Shown here: positions 13,401-26,174 of the stretch, one piece after another
How positions within the stretch are numbered: the stretch's first letter is position 1
Layout of the letters: each line of letters opens with the position of its first letter
Program-made: the position numbers and the translations under genes
From: Syngnathus acus
Lineage: Eukaryota > Chordata > Actinopteri > Syngnathiformes > Syngnathidae
Direction of reading: 5' to 3'
NCBI RefSeq assembly: GCF_901709675.1
Contig: NC_051091.1
Coordinates: 1,919,967 to 1,983,966, forward strand
Length of the DNA stretch: 64,000 nt
The notes under the pieces: model-generated
Seen by the model: only the letters and a program-made list of their open reading frames with translations
What the model was told of the DNA's origin: nothing
Databases searched by the model: none

Positions 13401-16400
13401 AAAGTGACCTCCGCTTCTGTGGTGAATACCCCAACTGGGCTCTTCTATAATTCAGCAAAGGAGAAGGAAGGGGAAGGAATGCGTTTGTGGTGGTGGTGGT
13501 GATGCATCACCTGCTGCATCAGCTGCTCACCGCGCATCATCTTTAATGTTTCTTAAGTGCACGGGCGAGAGCGGAAAGGGCTGAGCCATGGACGCCCCAC
13601 CAAAAAAGGATCTGCGGACACCGCCGTTGCGCAAGAGAGGATTGAAATGTGAATTCTCTCACTCCAGCCTAAAGGCCAGCATGAGTCCTTTGTAGTGACA
13701 AGTTGCCATTAGCCATTTTATTGGGCTCAGGCTCTGGCTTTGAGCTTTGTCCATCCATCCATCCATTTTCTATACTGCTTATCCTCATTAAGGGTCAATC
13801 AGTCACACTCAAAGGACACATTTGACAATTTCTTGTCATTTGGGAGACTTCCACGAGGTGTGGAGGGAAAAGCAAGAGAGCTTCTTATAAAGCATAATGA
13901 CTCCGAGTGATGTGCAAATTCATGATACGTTGCCGCTGTAGGAATGGAACCGCATTTTAAATCGAGAATGATCTGAAATGTGACCTCGCTCGCCGGTCTG
14001 AGGACGAGCACCGCAGCAGCAGTCTTTTGTACTGCTCCAATTCCTTCACAGCCATTTTTATTAGGCTCAGTCCGCTACTCAGGCTGCAGATTTGAGATTT
14101 TGGGGGGTTTTTTTTGTTCGAGTTGACAGTCTGCTCTCGTGTTGAACAACGATACATTTCCACCCAGACTGATTCGGTTATGAGCTCGCTGGGCCGCGTT
14201 GCCTTCGCATGCATAAATCATTGGGACCTGCCGGGGGGAAATCCATTACGTTTGGCAGCAACTGCACCCCAGCGAGGAAAAATAATCAAACTCGGTGCTG
14301 TCGTGCGTCCCTGTGAAGCCGTGACGTGCATATGTCCATAGATCCATAAATCCTGCATTGTCGCACACAAGCAAAATCAAAGGCTTTATTTTGAGGAAGC
14401 ACCTGTGCGCGTCCTCGCTTTCGCCCCCCTTCCGCCCTTACCACTTGGTATAGCCAATGACGCTAAGGTTGGAAATAGCTGGCGCGAGACGTGATGATCG
14501 ACGAAGAAATTACAATACAAAAGGAACAGCTGCTCACTTGTAGAAAGAAGAAGAAGAGCAAGGAAGTGCAGAAATAGTAACAGTTGATAGAAATACCATC
14601 AGGATACGAGCTGTACATTTATCTACTTTCCAATAAAACTTACTGCGACACTATACTTTGCCCAGAAATACTTGCAGTATCATGATACCTTGCCAAAGAT
14701 ACTGATAGTGTTATTATCTAACGCCTTTAAATTGGTCACTGAAATCACTAGCGCTAAGGTTTATGCGCTCGTCATTACGCCTGGTACGGTCCTTATATCA
14801 CCCATTCAAAATACTACTTGAAATTATAGTTATGACAAAAAAAAGAATTGGGGTCCGTGACAGAAAGTCAGGTACGATCCAATGGAGTAAAATCAAGATT
14901 TAGGTGTATCTACAACCTGCTTGACTGAATATGTGCACGGACAGTCTTCATAAGACGTTTTCAGGAACATTGTCGACCCAGCATGCTTATTTTTAGGTTA
15001 CCTTCCAGCTTTCCCAGAACACACTTTCTCGTTGTTTTCTTATCATTACAACTATGTGAAGAAAAGGAGGAAAGCAAGGCTCATTCAAGGGGTCCCTTTT
15101 ATTTAGTGAGCTACAGGGCTGTTTCATTGATTTCCGCACATTGAAGGCACTTTCTGTTCTATCCTTATTTCCTACCCTGGTTACGAAATTTGGACTCGCC
15201 ATTGGCCTGGCACTATATAGGTCGGAATGATAAAATGATTGTTGGGATATTTTTATGAAAGCACGTGCTATGAAGACACCTGCCAATTTTTGAAAGCGTG
15301 GAAAAAAAGTCTCATAAGTGATATTTGATATCATGTGGCCTTGTTGGGATTTTGCCCCTATTTTGCCATATGCACAACATGGTTAACTGGTTCATTATTT
15401 TAATGTTCATATTAGTTATTAATCTGACTTTTAGGGTAAATCTAGCAACATTTCCGTGAAAACTCCCCAGCGGCTGATTAAAAGTAGCTGCAGTATGGCA
15501 TCGAACAGATGTCAAGTTACAATAGCCACAGGACAGCGGGAAGTGCAAGATGGTGTTATCGTGATTATTATTGTTGGGACGGAAGCACCCGATGGTACTT
15601 ACAGCTAGTCGATTCAAATGAGTCAACTAATGGACCGATTGCTGAAGTTAGTTTTCATACATTTATATGAAAAGCTCTGAAAAAGTCCCCATCCCTTTAA
15701 TATCAAAAAAATCATCATTTTTTCATTTGAGTGTTAGGCATCCATTATTCCCTTTCGCTCATCTCACGGTATGAAGTGAAAACGTTCGCCGAGAGATGAA
15801 CTCTATGCAAGTGTGAAATCTATTTATAAAAAGAAAAAAAAAAAGCGTGCCCGCCTTCCCAACTGCCCAGAGGAGCCACTCCAGAAATTAGTCAAGTTAT
15901 TATGCTTTGTTGTGCTTTTGATGATCATATGTTGCTTGTTTTATGGCTAAAGTTCCAGAAGTGTTTGTCTGAACAATTTGAATTTGGTGGTTGGCGACGA
16001 CATTTTGCCAGAGTGTACTTCTGTCTGCATGCTGAGCAGCCAGAGTGGCCATCTGGCAGGTGAGCCGCACGTTTTCCACACGTTCACTGCCTCTCCTTCC
16101 TTTCGTTGCCTCCGCTCGCACTTAATGTCACTACCCCCCCCCACCACCACCACCACCACCTTGTTATACTTGCAACCTTCTTCCAGGTTGAAAATCAACT
16201 GGTCACAGACAAAATGTGAGCCTTTATAAATATCATGATTTGTTTCACTTTTGGCCTAAATATTTGTAAAATATTTTATACTACAGATTATTCCAACAAT
16301 TCATTGAATAAAAATTTGATTGTGCATGATTAATCCTAATTTTCATTACAATAATGAGGCCAAATTTGAGCTAGCCTTCTTCCAATCTGTTAACTCAGAT

Positions 16401-18886
16401 GGCAATATTATCATGAGCGATAATCTTGCGGCGTGGGAGTTTAAGAGGGATTCACACACACACATTCAGGGCTATCAATCATGAATATTAAACCTTTTCA
16501 ATATGGATTATAGGTTCACAAACCTTGGCCTAGACATTACTTTTTCCTCTTCTCTGTACTTCGCTGCAGTTTAAATGCTCGGTGGCTCCCTGCCCCCTCC
16601 ATAAGGTCAGTCTTCGTACTACAGCTAACGTCGTTTGTGGGAGGAGACTCACAATTGTGTGTGTTGTTTTGTGTTGATCATATCAAGTTGAAAAACACAC
16701 TTTGAAAATCGGTTTAGTTTACCCAAATGAAAGCTTTCCTCCCCGTCCCGGAGCACTAATAGTAGAGGCCATCCTCGCCTATTCACAACATTATAGGGAT
16801 AAGCTCTTCAATTTTTATTTCTTTTTTTCGTTTTTGTTTTACAAAAAAAAAAACTTTGGTAACCAACTTGTTCCTTTTTACAGTCACAATGAAAGTGTTC
16901 CCCCTGCCCCAGAATGACAAATGGTACAGTCCTGTCCATTAAAAATGTCATCCAGCCAGCATAACACACACACACACACACACACTCACACAGTCACACA
17001 CACACTTTTGTTAACAGGTCAATCTCCTGTATTGTGTGCTATGAAATTAGGCAGGTGTACTTAATGTTACGCGACTACACTATCACTGTTCCTCCTCCTC
17101 CTTGCTGGGCTGGAGCATCCTAACGGTCAAGTTTAATCAGCCTCTCGGTGGGCAACGGGCTCACAGTTTGGGGGAGGTGTGGATGCTCTGGAGGCGGTTG
17201 GGGGGGTAGCACGCTGGGGTATGACTATAGTAGTAGTAGCCGCCGCTGTGCACTCACACACCATGTAATTGTGTTACATACACTAATTCGCCTGATGCAC
17301 TAATGCCTGTGCTGCTGACCCACATCAACCCCCCGGCCCCAACCCACCCACATCAACCCCCCCGCCATCGCTCCTGCATCAATGCCACTGATTGAAGCGG
17401 TATAATGTGGTGTTTCAAAATTCAGTTGCGTTTCTCGACCTTTAATGGGCATCAGTGATGGCCTTCGCCGCCGATGACACAGACAGATGTTCTCAAGGAC
17501 GCAAGTCATCTGGCATCACCTCCAAGTTGAGGATGGCAAAATAATGCACGCTCACCAGGAGGTAGTGCGCTCAGAATGACTTATGACCGCCCCCCCCGCC
17601 TAAAAAGGCTCCACGATCAGAGAGATCGATAAACAATGCAACAGAAGCTGTTTTTTATGCTTCGTCTGAATGCAAAGCCAGTTGCTGTCTTCTGAAAACA
17701 TTCTTTGCAAACTGATTTTTAATTCGGTACCAATGAGGAATCCGATCATGTATTTCTAGTCACTGACGAAGCCGAACTCGGGCTGGATTTACTCGCTTCA
17801 AGTGACGCAACTCAGATGTTTCGCTGTCAAGTGACACAACTGGGCATGAAAACGGCGTAAAACGAAATCAGCCCTGTCAAACTGTAAAAGTTACGATTTT
17901 CCTCCATAAAAGAAATGATGGAATACATGCATGACAACATAATTCATAATTATATGACGACTTCTCTTTTAAAAATGACCTCGTAAAATGACAAATAAAT
18001 CCTTCATTCTTATAATATTAATATATTTTTTTTCTTGTAAAATCAACCACTTCCATCTCTGGAATGGAAAAAAAATGATGTCATTATTTTTTTAATTCTG
18101 ACTTTTGGACAACCATTTAAAGTCATGCGAATAAAGCCCAAATTTGGATCAAAATCAGGCTCTGTATTTTATACGCCGTATTCCCTCATTAGAACAGTCA
18201 TATTGATTATGTGCCACTTGTAATGTATATACATGGAAATAGCCTCTCCAATAGGCTTAGAATCATATGGGACCTGCAGCTAGTGTAAAATCCAGGCTGA
18301 AACCGCTCAGATGAACTCTGCTCATCCCAAATCCAACTTCAGCTCCCATTCTCATTTGAATTCTAAAATTAGCCATCGACTGATAAAAGTGCAGGCTTGC
18401 TGCCTTTGCGGCTGCAGCCGTCGACTTGGCTCCATCGCTCTTGCTTCCTCTTCTCGAGCCCCTCTGGAGGGGTCCGGGAAGAAGAAAAGCAAGAAGAATA
18501 GAAGCAGCTCCAACTGGCCTGTCCAGATAAGGCCAACCCAGGAGGTTGGAAGAAAGAGGACTTTCAAGGGGTGCAAATCCCTTCTAAATGACACCCATGT
18601 GCACCGGTCAACATTGGGGAGCTTGGCACGTCCACAACTGTACTGTGCCTGTGCAGCTTTTTATCTCCATCCCAGTGCTCCCAGTGTGTGTCTATCCCAC
18701 ATGCACAGTGGTGATTAATCAATGCACATTTAGAGGAGCGGGACAAAATCCTTCCCCCTAGACAGCATCGAGTCCATAAAAGCACCAAATGAATCTGATG
18801 CACGTCAGACCACTCACACTCCTATCCCTACCAAACTTGGATTTTTTTTTTTTTTTCTTTCAACTTAATACAAGAGCTGCACTCAC
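7489..18886. other. plexin intron 1 (about 11.4 kb)
   Basis: This is the interval between the candidate non-coding first exon and the exon that carries the start codon. I see no coding exon in it. It holds simple repeats (TG near 12660-12678, CA near 16964-16985) and a reversed SINE tail with CCATCCATCC near 13751-13797. Several unusually structured AT/GC-mixed blocks (about 7920-8340 and 11600-12180) could be conserved enhancers, but that cannot be shown from one genome. Confidence 0.6.
16964..16985. repeat. (CA)n microsatellite
   Basis: An uninterrupted CA dinucleotide run, followed by imperfect CACA blocks up to about 17007. Confidence 0.95.
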
Positions 18887-19200
18887 CTTGAAAGATGACG
18901 AGACTCACGCATGAGGACGCCCGGTCAGGTCAGCGTGCGTGCGTGTGCACGCGAGGAGACGCTTTGTGGCTTTTACGCGTGGCAGCCCGGCAAAGTGGTG
19001 CGCGCAGCGGCGTGCATTCTTTCTTCCATCGAGTGAAACCTCCCGCAGAACTGTGGCATTGATCATGTTCCCGCGTAGCCAACATTTAATCTCTCTCTCT
19101 CCTCCTCTCTCTCCGCTCGCGCTTAATCTCTCTCTCTCCTCCTCTCTCTCCGCTCGCGCAGGCATGCACGCCTCAGTTTGTGCGCGCCTCACGGAGCGTC
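18887..19200 (-). promoter_or_regulatory. plxna2: candidate plexin non-coding first exon and promoter
   Basis: On the minus strand an exon-like AAG followed by a GTGAGTGCAG donor sits at 18887/18886. The upstream DNA is CpG-rich (many CGCG, GCGTGCG and ACGCG motifs), unlike its surroundings. The exon at 6174-7488 has a strong acceptor upstream of its start codon, so a 5' non-coding exon is required; this is the best candidate on the correct strand. The transcription start is not resolved. A 37-bp tandem duplication of CT-rich sequence lies at its upstream edge. Confidence 0.5.
19086..19159. repeat. two-copy 37-bp CT-rich tandem repeat
   Basis: The unit starts TTAATCTCTCTCTCTCC and ends CCGCTCGCGC. 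It occurs twice back to back, at 19086 and 19123, with no mismatch that I can see. It lies in the candidate plexin promoter region, where such polypyrimidine tracts are common. Confidence 0.9.
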
Positions 19201-19904
19201 CACGCCTCCTGTGGCGTCATCCTCAGGCTCAGCTTCCAGGCGTTGTAATGCATTTTTACGCCCAGACTGTTGTGTTTTTTTTGTTTTGTTTTTGTATGCC
19301 CGTGTTCCTTCGTGCGTACGTGTGAGGTTTTATTTTGCACCATTATCAATGCGCAGGAAGTCATTGCACAAACGTGATCGTGATTTTGGAGCACCTGCCT
19401 ATAGCCCAATACAAAATCCGCATCACAAAACTCATTCAAAGATTATAATACTTGTTTTTTCGTGCCAATACCTAATATTTGGGCATTCACCTCTCTCTCT
19501 CTCGCTCTTTAACCTTGTCTGCAATTTAATGTCTTCCATATATTTTCTGCAAGGTTTTTATATTTATTTCCCACATGTGTTGCTGCTGCTGCTGCTGAAT
19601 TGAGATTGCTTTTAAACACTGCCATCTGTAGGCTGAATTTTGTAACTCCTCAATTGATCCACATACACCATGGGTAGGCAATGATGTACAGTAATCATTC
19701 CAGGATTCGACCAGAATATTAAACATAGCGTAGCCTGCAACAGTCGTTTTTAAAGAGATGTTTTTGGTAGTGCGTGATTTAAAGCACACAATTATTAATG
19801 CATAATAGGATCAGCTCCTGTTTGGCAGCATGCAAATGGTTCGTAGATCTGCCACACAGTTTGGGTTCAAATCAGGTTGTGATTATAGCACCAAAATTGT
19901 CCAT

Positions 19905-20032
19905 AAATGTGAATTTGAGTTAGTTCTGCAAATGACTGGCGACCAGTCCCGGCTCGCCTAAAGTCAGTTCCGGCACCCCCAGCCACCCAAATGAGGACAG
20001 GTGCTATTGAAAATGGATGGATGGATGGATGG
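19905..20032 (+). mobile_element. degenerate SINE 3' end
   Basis: GACTGGCGACCAGT, a decayed GGC-rich body and a terminal AAAATGGATGGATGGATGG tract match the 3' half of the SINE found intact at 3951 and 25810. The head is missing. Confidence 0.6.
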
Positions 20033-20942
20033 TCGAGCCTTTACCAAAAGTGACTCACGGGGTCCATCAGGCAGCTGTCGGCCACTCATTACCGGCGTTG
20101 ATGTGAGTTTGGGATGTCAGAAGGGCAGCCGTGGGCGGCCGACGGACATCCGAGGGCCAAGCAGATGGCGGCGGCGACGTGTTGGCCCGAGGTCGGGTGA
20201 TGATGTCATCACAGAGCAGATATATAATGTGTCTCCTTCACCGTGCGAACCGAACTGTACAGCCTGACCCCAAGGGTGATTGAAGATGTCCTCCGTCGTT
20301 GGCTCTGTGCAGAAGCTGCCCTCCGCACTGCAGAAGAGGCCGTGATGGAGGAGCTAGTAAGCCGAGTGGGATGGATGAGTGCTGTTCCTATTATCCGTAC
20401 TCAATAATAATAATAACACCATTCGTCACCGCCGGCCCGAGGCGGCGGGGCGTGCGCCGCCAGCGTAACAGTGTCAGATTAAACGCACCCCACCGGTTGG
20501 CAAATTAGTTTAAGCCGCTGAGCAATCTTGTGAATCATTATTTAAGGCTACTTGTGAACTGAATGTGAGACTTACTCATGGAGGAAACAATTCATTATAT
20601 CGTTGGAAACTGAACTGATTTCTCATTGAAATGATACATACGCTGTAGTCATTGAGTCCATGAATTCTGATTGTCTGAACTGCCCTACCGATTTTGGTGA
20701 TGTCCAGTCTGCTGATTTGGAAGCTCAGTCTACTAATATGACAATCTGATCTATCACTAGTACGAGACGAACATTTGCTCATGCATCTCGTCATTCTCCT
20801 GCCTATCCATAATCGAACATGAGCTTCTTGTCTTGTCCTGTTTCTCTCACTCTCGGTCTTTCTCCTCCTTCTTCTTCTCTTACTACTTTTCTTATATTAC
20901 GTTCAAAGCCGATTAATAAACCTATATTAATTCAGTTAATGT

Positions 20943-21015
20943 TATTATTATTATTCTATTTATTTTTGTTGTTTTTATTAATATTATTTAGTTATTATTA
21001 TTATTATTATTTATT
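20943..21015. repeat. imperfect (TTA)n-rich tract
   Basis: Several runs of TTATTATTATT are interrupted by T-rich sequence. This is simple repeat DNA; the open frame through it is compositional. Confidence 0.8.
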
Positions 21016-22440
21016 AATAATCTTAAAAGCTGATATCAAACACATACACACAAGTGTGATGAAAACAACAATGCGCGACAACAATAGATTGCGCTCTGTG
21101 GGACCGAGAAGTATACAACACAGACACCAACCGGGACCAAGACAAAAAAAATAGCAGCAGACTTGGAGAATTGGGTGCGAGCAAGCTGAAGTGGACTGAA
21201 GTGAATTGTCAAACAAGAAAGCATTTAGCTGCCAACACAACCACTGCCAATTTCTCTGGTGATGTGTGAAATACCCCCACCTACCCACCCATGCCCTTCC
21301 TTTTGTCCGCTCCAAGCAATTTAGAGTAGTGTGTTTGCAGATTACACACACCAGACAAAGGAGCGTGCAAACCACCTCCATTCTTTTCCATGTCGTAACC
21401 CGAGTTGACATTTTGGCGATTGTTAAAATTTTAAAGGCTAGCGGCGATCAGAAAGGATGAAGCCGCAATTCTCATTTAGTGATCCGTTCGATCCTTAATC
21501 CAGATTGATGCGTTTACGGAAAACTCTTTTGGGGGATAAATGTCGAGCTGTCGACATAACAATAAAAATAACAATATAAGTTCAAAGTCAACTTCCAGTG
21601 ATATTATTGCACATTAGAGAGTAAGTGAAGAAGCTGGCCTTGATGCCATTCATTAAAGCAAAGCCCAGTTTCTCACATGACCAATGGAAAGTCTCTGGAG
21701 GAACGTCGGTTGTAAAGTGCATCGAGCCGAAGTACCGCGAGGCGATTATTCTATTTTATATTGTTTACCCGCTTCTTTATGTGCTGTGTAAAGCACTTTG
21801 AATGGCCTGCCTCGCGCAAGGCGGAGGGAGCGGCTCTGCCAGCTGATGGGCAACCGTGAAACGAGCCCAGGTCCACCAAGCGAGGCGCCCAACTGCACCC
21901 GGGGGCCTCTTGGCGCCTTCCATCCTACTCGTCGTTTCTCAGGTAGCCGCCGTGGTCTCTCGAAGCGTCTGCGTGTGTGCCGCGCTATTGATTATCTTTG
22001 CCATGATGCTCTTCTTACGTCCGAGTGGAGCAGCCAGCCAGCCAGCCATCGACGTGCAATCTACTTCACGAGAATTACCATAACAACACGAGGTCCGCAC
22101 ACGAATAAAAGGCTTCGAGTCCAATCAAGTCATCATAACATGGTAGAGAATAACACAGGAAGGCCATTAAAACCTTTCACTCCAAAGGCTACAAAGAATG
22201 CCATGAAGAGGGTCCTTCTAAGACATCTTTTGTTTGCACAATCACTTGTAAGCACCTGGCTTTATCCGCTTCGAATCCATCGCCGCCGCATTCTAAAGAA
22301 ATGTTCATCAAAAGCAGGAAGGGGAAGAAAAACAATTATCTCCTCGGTAGCTTGTTCGGGCTGTTTGGATTGCGTCTTTTGTGTCGTTGTCATTAACGTT
22401 TTCAAAATAAGCACCTGTCAATCATCGATACACGGTGCTG

Positions 22441-22444
<4 letters not shown>

Positions 22445-22472
<28 letters not shown>
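22445..22472. repeat. poly-T tract (about 28 bp)
   Basis: An uninterrupted T run. It could be the tail of an antisense retro-insertion, but no element body is recognisable beside it. Confidence 0.9.
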
Positions 22473-22476
<4 letters not shown>

Positions 22477-22799
22477 ACGTGTCCAGGAAAGGAATTGAAA
22501 TGAAAAGTTTTACATGTAAAAATAGAGCAATTGCTAGCCCATAAAGAAGCAATTCAAATGTCCAGTTTAAAATTTAGTATGAATGCACCACAAGCCATGG
22601 CACATTCTCAGCCTTTTTACTGAAGCTTCTGAATGCGCTTGACCTTCTTTGCCGCCACTCATTTGCATTTGGCTTATTGGATGAAAGAAGTTTTGCGCAC
22701 CCTGTGCAAATTGGCATTTTCTTGTATGAGGAAGAATGTGTGCATGTGTGAATATTCAGCAGGAGAAGACACAAGGAATGACCGGGGCTGCAAATGAAT

Positions 22800-22920
22800 G
22801 AGGGGGGGTGCTGGAATTCGAGCACTTGAGCTAGTGGGTCGCATGCGGGCTTCATGGTTAGTAGGTTCTGTGTTCGAGTCTCAGCTACGGCCTTCCTGTG
22901 TGCAGTTTCCGTGCTCTCTA
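22800..22920 (+). mobile_element. possible decayed SINE head
   Basis: A GAGCTAGTGGGTCGC stretch, a GTTCGAGTCTC B-box-like motif about 50 bp later and CCTTCCTGTGTGCAGTTTCC reproduce the motif order of the SINE head at 3951 with many substitutions. The tail is not found. Confidence 0.35.
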
Positions 22921-23330
22921 TATTTGTGCAAAGTAACAAACGGAAGAGAGAGTGCAGCGGATGAGAAGCACAATTGGCAAATATATTACTTTAATTTGCA
23001 GTTAGGTGCCCAAAACCGCATGTGGTAAATTAGCTTCTGATGAGCATGATGACAGGCTAGCAATGGCTCGCGACAACTAGCGCCGCTGATTAAATCCCAG
23101 CAGGGTGTCTCACGCTGGCAGATTCATCATCACATTGTCCTGCGACCGACATACAAGAGTTTAATGCAAATAGCAGGGAAGGCCAGCCTTGGACCACAAC
23201 GTGCTTCAGCATCCATCTTTGGTCTTGGAGGGGATTTAGGAAGCTGTGCGAGTGCCAGCATCACTTCCTAAAATACAGACGATTTCAAGTGTCTTTTTAA
23301 AGTGCCCAATTCGGATTTGATAGGAGACTG

Positions 23331-23566
23331 TTTGGGAGATTCAGTTTTAGTGACAGCTGCTTGGGTGACGCTGTCCATGGTACTGTTTGCTTCATATATA
23401 ATATTTGAGTTTGATGATTACGCACACTCTCTTTAGGTATGTGTTTATTTCGTTCCAAATGTATTGTAGAGATGCTTCCCAGTGATAGACTATCATGTAT
23501 ATCAAATACGTTCAGCACCATGGACAGAGGCGCTCAACATTGCAGTCACTACACTGAATTTCCAAA
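23331..23566. mobile_element. hairpin element with long terminal inverted repeats, copy 1
   Basis: The left end reads TTTGGGAGATTCAGTTTTAG, then GTGACAGC and CTGTCCATGGT. The right end carries ACCATGGACAG, GCAGTCACTA and CTGAATTTCCAAA, which is the reverse complement of the left end with scattered mismatches. About 55 bp at each end pair, enclosing roughly 120 bp. This fits a MITE or foldback element; no transposase is visible. The same structure repeats 288 bp downstream. Confidence 0.7.
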
Positions 23567-23618
23567 CCAGCCGCCAAAAGTTCTGATGGGTACCAGTGTG
23601 TCTGCCTAAATTAGAAAG

Positions 23619-23858
23619 TTTGGAAATTCACTTTTAGTAACAGCTGCATTGTTGAGTGGTGCTGTCCATGGTACTGAATGCGTTTGCTTTATATCTAATA
23701 TTTCAGTTTGATGATTACGTACACTGTACTTACTTCTAAATGTATTGCAGGGGTGATTCTAGTTCAGATTCTAAGTGATAGACTATCATGTAAACAAACA
23801 GGTTCAGGACCATGGACAGCGGCGCTCAACATTGCTGTCACTAAACTGAATTTCCAAA
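23619..23858. mobile_element. hairpin element with long terminal inverted repeats, copy 2
   Basis: This second copy has ends TTTGGAAATTCACTTTTAGT and ACTAAACTGAATTTCCAAA, with internal inverted motifs CTGTCCATGG and CCATGGACAG. It has the same orientation and layout as copy 1 and is clearly homologous, with point differences and small indels. I see no convincing target-site duplication at either copy, so the pair may come from a local tandem duplication rather than two insertions. Confidence 0.7.
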
Positions 23859-24919
23859 GCAGTCTGCGGAAATAATTATCTCATACACCTTAGCGCTACG
23901 CCACCCTTTGTTTGTGTCACGGTGACCCGACTGCCGCCACCAGAACAGCCTGATATATCGAGTACCTGATGAGCGTTTCAGCAGGGATTTCGTGTTCGAC
24001 AAATAAATCATTTCCATCTCGGTAAACATCAAATGCGTCGGGAGTGTATGAAGTGGGCGTTCAAAGGCAAAAAATAGGGCTTTGCCTCTGGGGACGGACG
24101 GATGCACCCGCCTCCAAATGCCGTTTCAAATGACAATTTAAGTTACTTCTGCTCTCTCTTCATTTATTCATCCTCTCTGTTGGTTGATTCACAATAGTTT
24201 CTCCTTTGCCACCGTCCTTGGTGGCTTTGGAGCTGAGTGAGCCATCTGTTGCAGTAATTGGACAATACTATTGATTTGTTAGCTAGCAGTTAGCTACTGA
24301 AAAGTGCCACATACTTAATTGGTTAGTGACATTGTCGACTTGCTAGTGATTATTTTGTCTTTGGTGACGTGTTTGTGAGTCACATACATACTGTGTGGCG
24401 TGTGATGTGCTACTGCCCTGAGTGAAAACACTTTAATTGTGTTTTTTGTCTCTTGTTCAGTCCCCCTTGGTCTGCACACTGTTGTCAAGGTAACAAAACG
24501 AATAGTCGTTGACACAATAGTATTTGATGTGTCTCCCCTAAAAAAAACCATGATGGGCGAAAATCATAACTTGTAAAACAGGCTCACTGAGTTGTCACTC
24601 AAGGTGGATTAGTTTGTAACTTTCTATTATCTTTTTTGTCCAGTGAGGACACCTGGCAGGTGAAAGATTTATTAGAGGTGTTTTCGTTACAATAGCAAAC
24701 TGTAAATTACCTTGTCAACGTCTGGAAAGCCTGAACACGTCGTAGCTCCGCCGAGGCAAACTGAGTCATGACTGATGGAAATTCTATTAAGATTCCAATA
24801 AGGAGGTTGCGGTCCAGCGAGGGATTTCTGGCGACTTTGTTTATGACATAAAATGATGCATTATGGTGGCATTAGGACTCAATTCGGCATTCGTAACAGC
24901 GCTGTTGTTTATTTCTATC

Positions 24920-25100
<181 letters not shown>

Positions 25101-25418
25101 GTATCCAGTATTCATATGCATGGAAAAAAGGCAGAAGCTTCTTGATATCCTGCTTCCATCACGTCTGACCTATGTTGTCAATGTCGGACATCATGGCTCT
25201 CCACTCCCTCCCGAGAATCCCATGCTGCGGCATTAACACGCCCAGAGGGGATGAGGCGGGGAAGAAGAAAGCAGCCAATGACCTTTGCAGACTCCCAACC
25301 TGATAAATGTCAAAGGTTTTCCCTTTTTGTCAGAATTTCCTGGAGATACCTGACCTACTGTAAGCCTTCCAACCACGCTGTTCCCATCACAATGGTGACT
25401 GAAACCATCACTCCGCCC

Positions 25419-25441
25419 CAACACACACACACACACACACA
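25419..25441. repeat. (CA)n microsatellite
   Basis: An uninterrupted ACAC run of about 23 bp. Confidence 0.95.
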
Positions 25442-25809
25442 CCTTCTGTCAATGCAGCAAATGAGCCCATTCGCTGAGATGTGGTTCAGCAAACGGCAGT
25501 GTGCTTTTCTGGTGGAGAGTGTCAACACTCGTGCTGCGTGACGCATTGAAGCACTTGGGAGAACACATGCTCACATTGGCCAGGTGTCACTTTGCTGCTG
25601 CTCTGTGATCCCTTTGGCTCCCTTGGCACATTATGTCTGCTTCTCGTCAACGCATACACATTGTTAAAGTCTTCCTGCATATAGGAATTGACTCCCTATG
25701 CACAGAAGTCTCTTTAAAAGTGAGCTGAATTGATTTAAACCTACTGCTGTTTTCATCAGTGTTCATCTTTAACAATGGAACTGATTTTAACATCTTGATT
25801 TGTAAAATG

Positions 25810-26174
25810 GGCGGCTCGGTGGTGCACTGGGTAGCATGTCCGCCTCACAGTTAGGAGGGTGCGAGTTCGATTCCACCTCCGGCCCTCCCTGTGTGGAGTT
25901 TGCATGTTCTCCCCGGGCCCGCGTGGGTTTTCTCCGGGCACTCCGGTTTCCTCCCACGTCCCAAAAACATGCTTGGTAGGCCGATTGGCGACTCCAAATT
26001 GTCCCTAGGTGTGAGTGCGAGTGCAAATGGTTGTTTGTCTCTGTGTGCCCTGCGATCGGCTGGCAACCGGTTCAGGGTGTCCCCCGCCTACTGCCCGATG
26101 ACGGCTGGGATAGGCTCCAGCACTCCCGCGACCCCCGTGGGGACTAAGCGCTTCAGAAAATGGATGGATGGATG
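25810..26174 (+). mobile_element. full-length tRNA-derived SINE with (GGAT)n tail
   Basis: This copy is nearly identical over its whole length to the one at 3951. It has the same head, a B box with one change (GAGTTCGATTCC), the same body and an ATGGATGGATGG tail. A perfect 13-bp target-site duplication, GATTTGTAAAATG, lies at 25797-25809 and 26175-26187. The intact duplication indicates a young insertion. Confidence 0.9.
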
